From Apteryx mantelli (taxonomy: Eukaryota > Chordata > Aves > Apterygiformes > Apterygidae), in NCBI RefSeq assembly GCF_036417845.1, contig NC_090020.1, forward strand, positions 33,216,425 through 33,280,424: a stretch of 64,000 bases of DNA, in the 5' to 3' direction. Shown piece after piece: positions 26,961-41,931 of the stretch. Numbering within the stretch: position 1 is the stretch's first letter; every line of letters starts with the position of its first letter. Both the position numbers and the translations under genes were made by a program. The notes below the pieces were generated by a model. It saw only the letters and a list, made by a program, of their open reading frames with translations, ran no database searches and was not told the origin of the DNA.

Positions 26961-29900
26961 CTTCTGTGTTTATAAAAAATTGTTTTTAAATAGTTTTGGC
27001 ATGTCTGATGCTGTTTTGTTGCATGTCTACATATTTTTGTACTTCTGCTGTTAATTCTGTTTGGGGTCCTCTGATTTTGGTGTGGAACTCAGAAACTTTT
27101 AGTAGAGAACAACATACTATGAGTAAGAGCTGGTCTTAGAATTTGAGTTTAGGAGCAAGGATCTAGAGTTTAGAAATTAGTGACTAAGGATCTAAGGATT
27201 TTTTATTACTGGTTGCTGTAAGTTTTCCTTTCTCTCTGGAGCAAATCTTTCACTCAACCTCCTTTTATTTGGTTGCCTAGCTGTAAAATGGTTTGCTACA
27301 CTCAGTATATGTTAAGATATGTTATTGATTAGGTTTCAGAGATTCTATGACAGAAGATATTGTTAATATTAAATAAAATATTTGAAGAAAATTAATTAAC
27401 AACTTCATGCAGTTTATGGTATATTTGCTTTTCAGTTATAGGTTTATCCCATCACCTATTTCTAGTATATTCCAAATTTGGTAATATAACAAAGCAGATA
27501 ACTGGCTAATCTCATAGTTGTTTCTGTAATACATGCAGCTTGTTCGACATTTGTGAGATACAGTATCTGATAACAATTTTAAAATTCCTCTAGCAGGCAT
27601 TTGCCACAGTGGCTAGGTTTGTTCCTGGCAAAAAATTAAAGGCATAATATCTGTTTGCATTCTTATTGCAATGTGGACAGCACTTTAGCATGAACCCTGA
27701 TTCCTGAGAATGCTATAAACTAGATTTATCCTACAGGAAATTGCCTCTAGTGAATAAGATGAAAGCAATTCATTTCTCAGGAATATTCACTGTTAGTCAT
27801 TAACAAAGTAGGACCAAAGTGCTAATATGATATCTGAATCAAAACTTAGGCCTGAAGATTTTGGCTGATTTCTCTAGATCAGGACTTTTAAAGGACCTCT
27901 GATCACAATGAATTCTGGTTGTTGCCGTGAGCGCTGTGTGGTAGTTCATAAAATAAATTAATATTCAGTTATATGCATTCTGTTTGTATTTCAGATCTTT
28001 TCCTTTATTTTCCACTGTATGTATCGTAATCTTCTATTTGACTTTGCAAAGTGACAAGATGTGATTATAGCATCTACTAGTCTCCTCTAACAATCTTCAA
28101 ATTTTCTGGCCAATTTCAGCTAAATGGGTGACAGAATAACTGACTCTTAGATAAGATTAGGTCAGAAGTTAGGTGGTCATATAGTCTAACTTCTTGCTGA
28201 AAACAGGCCTAACCTCAAGTTAGATTATGTTGCTCATGACTTTGTCAAGTTTTACAAATCTCTAAAGACAGATTTTCTATCTCCCAAAAAATTTTTATGA
28301 TAATTACATGTCTACAAATTCAATGAAATTTGCCATCTGGGTAGAGAGGCCAATATGAATGCCACTGTCAAAGGAAAGGCAGATGGGAGACAGCTATTAC
28401 ACATTTTGCTTGGCTGCTGCTAGTTAGCCGATCAGCTGATATCTGAGATTATTACTGCCTACAGAAGGACTGGCAAGGAAGAGCCTTGTGAACAGTATAA
28501 AGGAGAAAACACAAGCTTTGTTAGGTCTCCTGTTTCCAGAATAGTTTGGGTTTTTTGAGTGCTAAAATTAATAAACACAAGATGGTAAGCAAAAGCTTAA
28601 TTTTTCAAATACTTTTTCACTCATGAAATGGAGTTCCACTTCATGAAGAACATTTTCACAGTAGAGATATAGGAAGCATATATAACTAGCCCAGATTAAG
28701 AAACATTAATTGCACACCTCTTTCAAATAAATGTAAACCATCTAGATTGATTTTAACTACAATTCAGTTTATTTTTGAAGGTTGAATTCAGATGGGCAGG
28801 TCTTTGATTGTTATGAATTTAGTGCCTAGTCCTGCAATTCTCACAAGTCCATCACTGTGTTTGGTGTAGCAGAGTTCAACTGGAAACTTTTCAGAGCAAA
28901 AAACATAAATTGCTACAGAACAGACTTCAGCTTCCTTGATTAGGCTGTAACACACACAATTCTGTGGGTTGATACAGATGGGGACTAGTAACATCATACA
29001 CTCAGATTAGACTCTTTTAAGCCTAGCTAACCCTAGACTTATGAACTAGTGTGAGGATTACACAACAGCATCATATTCAAGACTTCAGCACTCTATTACA
29101 AGTTCAATTTAAATTACAAAAGTTCTGTGATCTCTCCAGATAATTTTAGATGTTACTAAATTTGAGAACAGTATCTTTCTAATTTTAATATGATACACTA
29201 CTCAGTGTATTTTATACAACCCTTACATTTTAATGTCTATTTATTTGTCCACAAGCACTTTCCTACTGATAAATAAACAAATGTATTAGAGATGTCACTA
29301 TAGAGATGGAAGAGATATAACTGAGGCATATGAGAAGACACAGAAATGCCTGAGATTTTGGGGAATGTACTAGATTACTGTTAAGATCAGCAAAAAAAAT
29401 GTTAGCACTGTTAATATGAAAATTTGTGTTTATATATTTTTCATGTTGATCTGTAAAAGTTCACAGAATATCTATTCCATGTGCTGGCAAACTTTAAGGA
29501 AGAGGCATAAAATGACTCTTTTCTCTGTTAATGGTTTTCATCAGAAATAAAAATATTGTGAATGTAATATATCTTTATTACAGCTTAGATACTGTAAACT
29601 TGTGGACCTCTCTGAATGTCCCATTATAGTAAGAAAACATATAGAGGTTTATTGAATGGGCAGCTGGCATGCCAGCTGTCCAGGAAAGGATAACAAAAAT
29701 CTTTCTAATGCAGTTGTACATGCACATACTATTGCACTCTGTCAAACATATCAATAAAATCCCCCTTAAATTAGTTGATATAATTTGGTAGACTACATCA
29801 GAAGTATTAACATAGCTGAAGTAAAGACCTTTCCAAAACAAGAGCTTAGACAAAATTCATTTTCAGTCTGATTTCAGTGCTGTTTAAACTGATACTTTGC

Positions 29901-32900
29901 CTTTGAGTATTAAAGAAAAATAGCTTAAAATGATATAAATAAACCTCAGTATAGCGTTAAAAGTTACATTTGAGCCACTCCAAGAAATCAGCTAAACATA
30001 TGCATGGTAACTATGGTTTCGGCATACCAGCAGTATTTAGCAATCCAGCACTATACCTTCTTGAAAAGGAGAGTGACATCAAAACTGCCAAGCATCTCAG
30101 GGATTCAGTAATACAGACTAATTTTGTCTTCTTATTGCAGATGTGGAGGTTTGTTTAACTGACAAATTGGATTTTATTTCCTAGTCAACTATATCTTTCA
30201 ATGACCGATCATCATCCAGCCCAGAAATAAATGTTACATGATTAAAGTAGTAAAGGTTAAAACATTTAAAACACATGCTGTAGATCTCAGAAATCAAGTC
30301 AAGATGTGTAAGGGTAAGAATTATTAGAGGATTTATGAAATCCGCTCCAAACAAATTAATTCATCAGTTTAGCCAAAGGCCTGTCAATGAATTCAAGAGC
30401 CTTTCAAAAAACGGGACATCTGTTGCATATTTAAAGGTTCTGTTTATATGTGAATGTAGTGGATTATTCTTTCCAAGATGGGACACAGTTTACATCAATG
30501 TATTTGGAAATTAATTCAGAATTGCTCTCATGTCTTTGAGGATCAGGGTAATCAATGGAGGATTCTAACAATTACTAGTCCTCAAGCCTTTGGAGTGATT
30601 GAAGAGAATTAGATTTTGAGTGAAGTTGAAAGATACATACATAAATCTGGATAATGACATGGTAAAAACAACCTATTACCTCATAAGAGTTAATAGTAGC
30701 CTTCCTTTTTTTTTTTTTCCCTAAGGAATCAAGATTATATGGCTTTTTAGGAACAAGATGGAAGTCTCTGCCTTCTGTGGTCCTTCTAGGCTCTAATTTG
30801 TCCCAGCATTAACTACTGACTAATCTCATTCTGTTTTAGAAAATCACTTAAGCTAAGGCTTAAGTCCCGCTCAACTGAAAGAATATAAGTGGTACACTGT
30901 CTTGTGAAAGGATGGTGCTACTCAGAAAATCTGAATTAAGCAAAAGTTTAAGCACTTGTTTTTTTATTCTATGTAGCTTGTTCTAAAACATCATATTTCT
31001 ATTTTTAATGAACACCCTAGGAAACACCCTACATCCTGTAGGAAACTGATTTGATTGTCCTATTTTGTACTAGCTAAATTAACTTCATATACATACAAAT
31101 ATAGCCACCTAATTGAGATTATCTGTGTTTTGCCTAAAGTATTTTAACAAGACATTACATCCATGCAAATGAATACAAATGCTATTCATATCTCACAGAA
31201 GACAGGAAACTTCAAGTTAACAATTTAACTTAGGGGACCTCTCTTCTGTTTTCATTTTCTCTGGTGGTTGAAGTTTCCTATTAATTTTTATGGCCCCAGT
31301 AGTTGTAGTAGTTAGATGATAAACATCAGTGATATCATGATAACTTCATATCTGTCTAACACAGAATTATTCCCTCACAACCTATATACACAGAGCTGGG
31401 TATGTGACAAGTTAATCCATTTTTTAAGAAACAAATTTTACATGCAGTATGAGTGAGTGGCTGTGATAAGAATGCTCTTGGTGACATTTATTTTGCTATT
31501 TTTTCCCTTTTATTTATATCTGTGACTGCACATTTGGATTTTCTCCATGTTCTTTTTATTTTGTCAAAGTCAGTGGACTACATTTGATAATTGGCCTAGG
31601 GAGACAATTACTCATGCCTTACTTATAACTGAGGGCCCATATGGAGAGATTCAGCCTTTAGGGCTGATCAGGAAGAAACAGTTGAATTTAAAAAGGGGTT
31701 GGTAAGCACTAGACTGGTGATGATCTTAAATGTTGTGGGAATACTCTGGTAGGCCTGTATAGAAAGCAGAAGAAATCAAATGCTCTGTATTTTTGTACTT
31801 ATCTGCTGGGGTCTTTTTTCCTTTTGGCTTTATTTATTAGCCATACGTACAGCATGAATTTTCTTTGTTTAGGGAAGGAGAAATGAAGCATTTTGTGTGA
31901 GAGAGCACTATGCTGAAGATGGCTGGTCCACTGCTCAATGCAGGCAGCCCTGTGACAGTGCAACTAATTGGATTACAAGCCTACTTTAAGTCAGCAAGCA
32001 ATCATCTTCAGAAACAAAGTATTCTTCCAAAATCCAATAAATGCTCCCCTTCTTTCACCCTCGTCTGTTCCTTAAAAAGTGTTAGCAAACCAGAGTGATT
32101 TTAAACTAATTTGATAGCAAATAATACACAAAAGAGAAAAATCTGTTCTATTTAAAAATGAGAAAAATTTCTTAAGGATGGGATCCAATCTCAGAGTAAT
32201 AGTGAATAATTGTTTTTTATTTGGTTTCAGTAATTCTTTTAAGGAAGCCTAGTGCCTACTTCAGAGGTAAATTCAAGCTAGAAAAAACATAAATGCTTTT
32301 GATAGTGAGGTTAATTAATTTTTTAATCATATATTCTTTCTTTTTGAGGTTTATGAATATATGCTACATCTAAAAAATGATCTGGGATCAACATAGAATT
32401 TACTGCCTAAGATGAAGCACAGAAAATAATTAAAACAGTGTAGTTTACAAAGTAATTGAGGATGTGCTTACAGCTGAGGAAGCTATATATGTTTGATTCG
32501 GACAGTAAGGCTTAGTTATTATGGCATATGACTTACTGTTTCATTTTATTAGCTTTTATTTGTTGATACTTGTATTTGAACAGCTTTAATTATAAAGTAG
32601 GAATTGGTTTCAGCTTGTTTGGGTAGCAGTGACATAGCATATGCATGTATGTGCATGTGTACAAACTGACAGATGACATCTTATTTTGAATAAAACTAAC
32701 AGAGAAGCTATGTATTACAGTGATCAGGTACCTGACAACAATTGTAAGTGACATTAACCCAGTAAAAGTCATACAAAGTCATACACAGCAACTTCTTCAT
32801 TTAAAATATAATGTATTTCTTATTAATCTTTTAAATTAAATTAACTTTGAATATAACTGGCTTAATAATTCCTTTGATGCTTCAGAAACCATATCATGAT

Positions 32901-34992
32901 ATTTTTCCAATTTTACTTTTATCTTCAATTTAAACGTAAGGGAAGACTAACAAATCCACCAGTGGTTTTACTGTGGTTGTAATGGATCTATCTGTGGCTG
33001 GTGTGACAAAAAGTTTCAGTTTTTTTACAAAACAGTCACGACTGGAAAGGGAATCAGAAATTTGTCTAAATCAAAGATATACGTTGTAAATTTCAGATGG
33101 TGTTATAAAATGTCTCTGTGCTTGGGTTACTGGTTTAATATATTTGTTATACGGAGAGCTGATTCAGTAAAAATGATCTCTGACATACTGGCCCCAGATA
33201 TTTGTGGCTTCTGGCACCAGTGGCAGTCTGATCTTCCTAGTAGAAGAGGTTAGCTGACTTCATCATTGGGAGAATAATTCCCCAAGAACAAAAATATCCC
33301 TGCCTTCTACATGAGCACTCAGCACTCTTACATGCTTTGTGGGACCTGCCTGGTGAATTGTTTGACAGCCACTATTTGTCTAACTCTAGTTTACATCTCT
33401 AACATAATTGGACACAGCTATAACGTTCTTCTAAGTACTGCCACTTAATTAAGCTACCCTATTTTGCTAGATGTGTTGTACAAATAACACTGAGAAGAAG
33501 CACAAGAAATAACTTGTAGAAAGCACTGCATTCTATTCAGAGTATTAGAACTGGACTTTTTTGTTTAAGCAGGGGTCAAATCCTTTAACTGAGCTTCAGA
33601 GTTGCTTTCTACCATGTTTTTTTTTTGGTATGTGTGTATGTATGCACGTTTCCTTAAAAAAAGTAACACATCAGGTTATGGCTAACACAATTAATGAGGT
33701 AAATTGCTTAAAATAAGCCAGCAAGAAAAAAAAAGTTTTAGCTTTAAGCTGATAACTATATACAGTTTTTCTTTACTTTTGATCATCACAGGACCCTAGC
33801 AAATCACAGGTGGCATCACATTTCCAAGGCAACCTTACAGTTTTATTTGATTAGTGATATTTTGGTTAGGTTTGACCTGATGATTAAGTCAGATGGCCAT
33901 TTACAAGGGCTGTGCATTCCAGGTTTTGTGATTTTACATATGAAAGATAAATGTCCAGCCTTTCATACCAGATCACATTTACATCTTATCTGCTGTTAAG
34001 AAGGTCTTAAAATTGTGATTCTCTTATCCATCTAGGACAGTTAGCCATCAGTTACCAAGAAAAAGTAAACAAAAACCTGTGTCTTTCCCCTCTTTTTGTG
34101 TGTGTGCACTGCTTTTAACTATTTCGTTTCATGTTTTGGTGTCAGTAAAAACTCAAAAAACTGAGTTTAAGCTGAAGGAAGAAAAATTTTTTTTTTTCCT
34201 GAAGGGAAAAAGAGATTACTGGAACCAAACTTAGATGTAATCTCCATAAACCATTTCTATAACAACTATTCCTAATGGAAAGCTCTGTTCCATTTCTGAA
34301 ATAGTTTTTATTTGTTAAATGAAATGTGTAACACATAATAAAAAATCCTCTGAAGAACAATTCTGCTATTTGGTTTAACCAGGACCAGTGCATGACTGAG
34401 ACTGGTCCACAAGTCTTTCAAACGTTCACATATTTTTCTGAAACATTCAAAACTCTTCTACACAAATACCTGTTACAAATCCAATGGAGCTGACAAGTCT
34501 TATTATCCAGTTCCCACTCCAAGCAATCAAGAAATCTGAGTGTTGCTGACATGATCCATTTATATACAATATTTATTTAAGGACAAAACTTTATATTTTT
34601 GTCAAGCCACCCTTTAACCAGACACTCTAGGGAAATGCATCAATACTTTGCAACACTTGTGGAATCAGTCTCTCAGGTTTATTCAATCGAAGTAACACAT
34701 CATCTGGCAGATGACCTTTAAAGGACAATTTTGCAGCACATAATAAGAGTTATACTATCCTGGCTTCTAAGAGTTTAGGAAGATTTAAGACCATGCAGTC
34801 TATTTCTGAGAGAGAATGAGTTGACAATACATGGGATATCTAATTGATTTAAACTCTCAAAACATTATCTATTTTTTATGCTGAAGTGTTGTGCAGCATT
34901 CCCAGTCATGCTTAGTTAGCATTTCCAGGCTTTTACTTTCACTACTGCGGACAGAAGAGAGAAAAATGACTTGAAGATCTTGTAACTGAGTC
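26961..34992. other. Intergenic DNA, no gene seen
   Basis: AT-rich sequence with no supported gene. Open frames reach 91 codons (29578-29853, minus) without recognisable content. Confidence 0.65.
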
Positions 34993-37045
34993 ATGAGATT
35001 CCTGTTTGCCCATTTCGCCAGCCTGTTGCGGTCCCTTGCGAATGGCAGAACAACTCCTGGTGTATCAACCACTTCTCCCAATTTTGTATCATCTGCAAAC
35101 CTGCTGAGGGTGCACTCTGTCCCATCGTCTAGGTCATTAATGAAAATGTTCTGGCCAGTACTGGCCCCAGTATTGACCCCAGTGTATATCACTAGTGACT
35201 GGACTACAGCTGGACTTTGTGCTGCTGATCACAACCCATTAAGCCTGGCAGTTCAGCCAGTTTTCAACTCATCTCTCTGTCCATTTATCTAGTCCATACT
35301 TTATCAGTTTGTCTGTGAGAATGTTAGGGGAGACAGAGTCGAAAGCCTTGCTGAAGTCAAGACAAGAAACATCCACTGTTCTCCCCTCATCCACAGAGCT
35401 AGTCATTTCATTGTAGAAGGCTATTGGGATGGTCAGGCATAATTTCCCCTTCCTAAATCCATGCTGATTACTCCCTGTCACCTTCTTGTCCTTAATAGGT
35501 TTGGAAATGGCTTCCAGGAGGAGTTGCTCCATCACTTTTCCAGGGATGGAAGGAAGGCTGACTGGCCTGTACTTCTCTGGATCCTCCTTTTTGCCCTTCT
35601 TTAAGATAAGAGTGACATTTGCTTTCTTCCAGTCCTCAGGAACCTCCACCAATCACCCTGACTTTCAAAGATAATCAAGAGTGGCCTCGCAACGATGCTG
35701 GCCAGCTCCCTTAGTATTCATAAGGGCATCCCATCAGGTCCCATGAAATTCTGTATGTTCAATTTGTTTAAATGTTCCCTAATGATCCTCCTCAACTAAC
35801 AGTAAGCTTTCCTTGCCCTGGACTTCCCCATAGGTCTCAGGGGCCAGGGATTCCTGAAGAAAAATCTTACCAGTGAAGACAGAGATGAAGAAGGCATTGA
35901 CTACCTTGACCTCTTCCATGCTCCATTCAGCTGCAGGCCCACATTTTCCCTCATCTTCACTTGGCTGCTGATATACCTTTAGAAGGCTTTCTTGTTGCCT
36001 TCCGTGTTCCTTGCCAGATTCAACTCAAGGTGGACTTTGATTTCCTAATCCTCTCTCTGCATGTTCGGACTGTATTCTCCTCCTAGGTCACCTGACTTGT
36101 TTTCACCTCTCGCACACTTCCTTTTTATGTTTGAATTTTGTCAGGAGCAACCTGTTGATCCATGCAGGCCTCCTGCTGTCTTTGCTTGATTTTCTGCACA
36201 TCAAGATGAATGGTTCTTGCACTTAAAGGAAATGATTCTTGAAAATCAACCAGCTTTCCCTGACCCTTCTCTCCAGGCCTGTGTGCCATGAGATTCTTAC
36301 AAGCAGATCCCTTAACAGGCCAAAGTCTGCTCTCCTGAAGTCCAGGGCTGTGATCCTATTTGCCTTGTTCCCTTCTCTCAGGATCCTGAACTCCATCCTT
36401 TCATGGTCACTACAGCCAAGGCTGCCCCCAGCTTTCACATTCCTAGTCAGTTCTTCCATGTTTGTAAGTATGAGGCCCAGCAGGGCATCTCCCTTTGTCA
36501 GCTCCTTCATCACCCATGTCAGCAGGTTATCACCAATGCACTCAGAAGCCTCCCGGACTGCTCGTGCCCTGCTGTGTTGCTCTCCCAAAAAATTGTTTGG
36601 GTGGTTAAAGTCCCCTGTGAGGAGGAGGAGGGCCTGTAAATGTGAGGCTTCTTGCAACTGTCTGAAGAAGGCTTCATCTACTTTTTCTTCCTAATCAGGT
36701 GGTCTGTAGCAGACATCCTCCACAATGCTGTCCCCACGTTGGTCTGCCCTCTAATACTGACCCATGAGCTCTCAGCTGGCTCCTCACCCACCACCAAGCA
36801 GTGTCCCATGGATTCCCACTGTTCTCTCACATAAAGGGCCAATCCCCATCCTCACTGTCCCAGTCTGTCCTTCCTAAACAGCCGGTATCCATCCAGGGTA
36901 GCACTCCAGTTGGGTAAGCTATCCTGCCATGTTTCCATAATCCTGATGAGATCGTAGCCCTGCAGCTGCACACAAGGGCTCTAATTCCTCCTGTTTGTTC
37001 CCTATGTTGCGTGTGTTAGCCTACAGGCACTTCAGAGCATCCAGT
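34993..37045 (-). mobile_element. CR1 LINE fragment, ends missing on both sides
   Basis: Minus-strand reading gives CR1 ORF2 in order: endonuclease-region remnants near 36,850-37,045, GDFNHPNN near 36,600, then [52 protein letters not shown], and finally [14 protein letters not shown] (FADD at 35088-35099). Similarity stops around RLAKWANRNLM at about 34,993. The rest of the RT, its C-terminal part and the 3' untranslated tail are absent. Several stops and frameshifts make it non-functional. CR1 copies normally keep the 3' end, so this loss is unusual. Confidence 0.9.
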
Positions 37046-40000
37046 CATGCTGATTTCCATGAAGTATGAGAGCTTCTTGAACATTATTAATGGGGAATGT
37101 GTAAAATACTGTGGCATATGAACACCTGGAAAGACAAAAGGCCTTCCAAAATGTTTAATTTAGTGCATATCACAAAACTAAGTTCTCAGTTCCTCTTTGT
37201 ACTTTTAATGCTGCCATTAACATCACTGAATTGAATAACCTCTTCTTTCTTCTAGTATACAATTAAACAAATGACTTGCATTTTCAACAGTTCTAGGGGC
37301 CTGTCCTTTCTATGGTTTCAGTGAGGTCTGCAAATACTCACTGCATTTGAGACTCACTAACTTGCTTTGTTTTCAGATATGCTGACATGAAGGTTGCTGT
37401 AAATGTAACTAAGCTGCCCCTTTTAGATGCACATCAGTTAATTTATCTCCCCTCTCTGTCGAAGCAGAGTGAACAGAAAGGCCACAATGTTACATCTGAA
37501 ACGCTTTCAAGGATATAGCACATCTTTAAAAAAGTGCTTATCCCCATTATCCTATTCATTTTGGCTGTTATCTGAGTCTAACACTCCTCTCACAAAATCT
37601 AAACTAAGTCAAATATGAGTAGAATTCAGATTTTCCTATGGAGTTTGGACAAATATTTGAACCTTTCAGCAATGGCAACAGTTTTTCAAAATGAAATCCT
37701 TTTACAAATCTTTCTATGCAGAAACATGGTGAGACATATTTTAGACAGCCCAGCAAATAACTTCTAACTTGAGCTAGAAATAATTCCTGAAAGAAGGACT
37801 TTTATTTTCTAAAAACTTTTAAAGATACATGACAGAAGTAAATCAATTCACTGGACTCTGAAAACATTCTCATTATGGGCCAAGTCCTATAAGGGTACTG
37901 CAGGAGAGAAGTCCTAATCTCCGTGGGCCAGCTTCTCTCTTGTGTTCTAGCTTTTTTTTTTTTCCCAAGTGGCATAAGATACAGAGGCTGTTTGTAATTT
38001 GCTGGAAGAACTGTAATGGCAGAGGAAAATTCTCTGTTGGCATAAAGCTAACCAACTGTTCCTGTTAACAGTGCCTTCCTCTCTTTCTTGTCCCTCTTGA
38101 AGGAAAGCATTACAAGGATGTAATGGAGACTCATTCTAGTGACTTCAGTGGGATTTTGTAGTACAATTCAGCCTCCAGCTAATCCACTGAGATCTTACCA
38201 CTGACTTAAAAGCAGAATGAGATCCTTGGAGTGTAGGCAGAATTTTATTCCCAGTTTGCTTATTAGAAAAATTAAAAGTGTTTAAGCAAGAATTTAATCT
38301 GTTTCTTATTTCATTCTATTCTGAAGTCATAAAACTGTATTTGTGACAGTAAAATAACAGCTGTACTCTGCAGGAAAGAGTCTTTATTAAACACAAATAT
38401 CTCCATAAGAATCAAATGCAACATAATATCGGTTAAATAAACACTTTGTGGTATAAACACACATTTATCTTCAAGTACAACCCAGCATAAAGGTCTGCCA
38501 TAGAGGAACAGCCTATACTCTTGCTGATTTTTCTAAGATGCTCTGAGGACTGAGGTGTATTAAGTATCTGAGGTCATGATGGAGTTACATTGTGTTTATT
38601 TTGCCAAGTTTTTTAAATCTGAAATGTCATCCTGTTTGCAGCTTTGGTTTTATGAGAGTATGGTTCTTGTCACATTCCTTTTGAATGAATGTAGTAAAGC
38701 ACATGACTGCATGTATATTTTTAAAACAATATAATTTATTGGTACTGTATTACATACAATTTTTAAACAACCTCCCCCAATACATGTGGTGCCTGATATT
38801 CACATATTGTTCCAGAAACTGTATTAGTGCTTTGATGCCAGCTACTCTCTCATTAGTCTGATAGAATTGGTTAATCAAACACAATCCATTTTTCATCAAT
38901 TTCAGTTAGAACCAAACTCTGGCTAACAGCAAAGACAACTTACAGAAGCAACTTAGTGTTGCTTCTGGCTGCAGAGGTCTTCATTACTCTCAGAGCAGGC
39001 AGGTAGGAAACAGCACATAGACCCATATATTAGAATCTCTATTGCCTTATTTGTCTCTGAAAATATTCTATGCACAAGGGTGTAGAACTCTGATTAGCCA
39101 GTCTGACTATCTATCTTCACTGTACCCAATTCTACTGCAGATACATCAAGGGTTCGGGCTTTTTTCTCTAGTGCTTAATCCCTCCCCAAAATGTCATTAA
39201 ATCAATTGAAATTATCAGATAATCAGTAACAATGACAGAGATTCATCACAAGTTGATGTATTCTGCATCAAAAATATAATCAAAGTTGCTTTAAAAATGG
39301 ATCTTGCATGATATTTACAAATCTATGCTTAATTTTCATTAGTGAAACTAGCTAATATTGCACTATTAAAAATACATTTATGTGTTTGTCAAAATAATAA
39401 GGATGTGGGAACTTAGGCCTTTCCTGTAACATGCTATTAAATTGCTACTGAGATATGAGGCAAGCTGGCCAGACGTCTTGGAGGGGGTGGAATTTTTTTG
39501 GTAAGAATAAGATGGTTGTTAATTATTGAGTTTATAATTTGCAAGCTCTTCTGATAATGGGCAGACATGAGACTGCTGTGGAAACTGGGCCTCTATCACT
39601 TAAGTCTTACCCACAAAAGCTAGATTTTGTTGCATGTATGGTATAAAATTTACCATAACTGACTCATCTTTCCTCTTTTTAATACAAATTGTAAGCCTGC
39701 TCTCTGAGTGCCACAGTTACACATTCCATCAACTATTATCCCTGTTTGTTTACAATTACAATTTCTTCTTAAAGAATAACTTTAGATCCCCTTTTTTGCT
39801 CTGGATTTTGCTACAGATAAAGGCTGCAGTGGGAAGAAATTCAGTTACAGGATAGTTAGTATGCATCAAGATGCCAAATAATTACCTCTAGCTTGATCCC
39901 AAGGGCTGTTTTTATGGCATTTGCCAAAAGCTAGTTGTTGTCTTGTATTTCAGGCTGGGATGCAGACTAAAGTCTAGAAGCAAGAAAAATAAAAAAGTAG

Positions 40001-41923
40001 GAGAGTAATCTGGCACCTTACTGAGAACACTGGCAGAAAGAACTAGCAAGTAGTGTTGCCCAATAAATTAAAAAGAAAATATTTAACATTAAAGTGAGCA
40101 TTTACTACAAGATACCATCCCTGCTTTGGGGCTCGATGTTTGAACACGCCATCAAATACAAGGCTAATCTTTTTTGGAGCATGCTAACTATTTTTAAGAG
40201 AAAAAAATCTCTGCAAACTCAACAGTTTTCAGGCATTCATTTGACTATATGCTTGGAGTACCAGATGATACAAGTAGAGTGGCATAGGATTGCGTCTAAA
40301 GCTGATTACAATTTTCTTGTGGATGTTAGGTTCTCTTAAAGCTACACAATACACTACACTCTCTTTTCAGCAGCTTAAACCAACCTGGATAAAATTAATC
40401 AATAACCAACTTATGACACAGTAACAAGATTTGTACATTATATTAAGTAAATCACAGTCTTCTTTAAATAAGGGAACAGTTTCCCTGTTAAATTAACTTG
40501 CCTTAAAATGTGTGAAAGAATTTATTAAATAACTTCTTTAATTAGCTTCTTTTGGAGACTACATATAGCATTTGCATGACTTTCACTATCCAGAATATAG
40601 TTCTGAGACTCAGAAGGGGTTTTTTGTTTAGGATTGTTTTTTAAGGATGAAGAAATTCCATGCCATTCCATATTCATTTACTGATTAACTCTTGTGGAAG
40701 CTTTACTAAATTTTTTCCACTTTTACATTTAGCATTTTATAAAAAAAAATTTTGGGTGTACTTTATCTCACATTACACTCAGATTCCTTCATTCTTAGAC
40801 CTTCTAACACATTATGCCATGTGCAAGGAGTCTAACACAAGAGACTAACCCCCCCAGCAATGTGAAAAGAAGCACTGCTGTCTGGTCAGAACGCTACAGT
40901 AGAAATTAAGAGACCTGACATGAACCGTTCCTCCTTTGAAATTGGTGGGTTTGCTATTGAATTCAGGAATTCAGTGCAGCCTGGATTTCTGAAGACTCTG
41001 TGTCCTGTTCCTGGCTCTGCCAGTGACCTGGTTTGTGTCACATGACAGGTCCTGTCACTATATTCCTTTGTAGAATACATTTAAGACATAGGAATGAGTA
41101 AGAAGGAACTAATAGGACTAAATATTTTATCAGCTGCCTCCCTTTATGCCTTTCTATCAGCCTATACTGTTTCACCGAATGTTATGAACCAGTAGCATGA
41201 GCTCTAGCCTATCCGTAAGCCGGTAACTACTGTTCTGCTTCTCAGTGTTTATTACTGACATTTCAAATATTGTCTATTTGGTATAGAGATATTTTTAACC
41301 TACAGAAAAATCAAAAAAAAAAAAAAACCTGTTTAGACTACCTCAAAGTAAACTTATAATTCAATTATTTAGGAAGAAACAGACAAAAATCAGTTTTTGG
41401 GTTATCTAGTTTGAAAGTTAGCACTAGGTGTTCTGAAACTGGTACAAGCAACTGGAAAAAAATTGTTCAGTGTTCTCTATTTCAAAATGGCTCCGGAAGC
41501 CTTAAGATGGTAAATGTTTATCTCTGTTTCCCTTGTTAGTTTTGAATTTGACACACTATGTAGAAGCAAGTCATCACCCAGTTCTGGAGTAAAATACATG
41601 TGCAAAACACAACTTTGAATCTAAATCTCTGTTGAAAGGGGACATCCTACTTGCTTGACTTTTTGCTGACTTGAAGGGTTGAGATCAGTTTGTAAAAAAG
41701 CAGTCCAACCCAGCCAGTTCTGTTGACAATAGAAGAGATGCTGTCATCAGTTTCAGCAAGAAAATTTAGCTTTTCAGGAAAAGAAAAAATCTGCAGACTT
41801 CAGTATGTTTAAAACAAATTATAAGAGAGCTGACAGTCTTGAAGATATGTGGAAACTGTGGCAACAGTTGAAAGCGGCCTGATTAAATTCCAGCTTGAGT
41901 AATCATGCTCCACTGGGCTACGT
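37046..41923. other. Intergenic DNA upstream of the promoter, no gene seen
   Basis: Possible short-repeat relics lie near 37,879-37,930 (GGGCCAAGTCCTATAAGGGT) and 38,136-38,160 (GTGACTTCAGTGGGATTTTG). A-runs occur at 40,740-40,748 and 41,314-41,328. No coding region is supported. Confidence 0.6.
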
Positions 41924-41931
41924 TCACGTGA
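41924..41931. promoter_or_regulatory. Palindromic E-box TCACGTGA
   Basis: This is a perfect USF/MITF-TFE-type E-box about 260 bp upstream of the CpG island edge. It is only a sequence match; one such octamer is expected by chance in about 65 kb. Confidence 0.3.

Noticed and set aside
36239..36694. 151-codon plus-strand ORF
   Set aside because: It is the antisense shadow of the minus-strand CR1 coding sequence.
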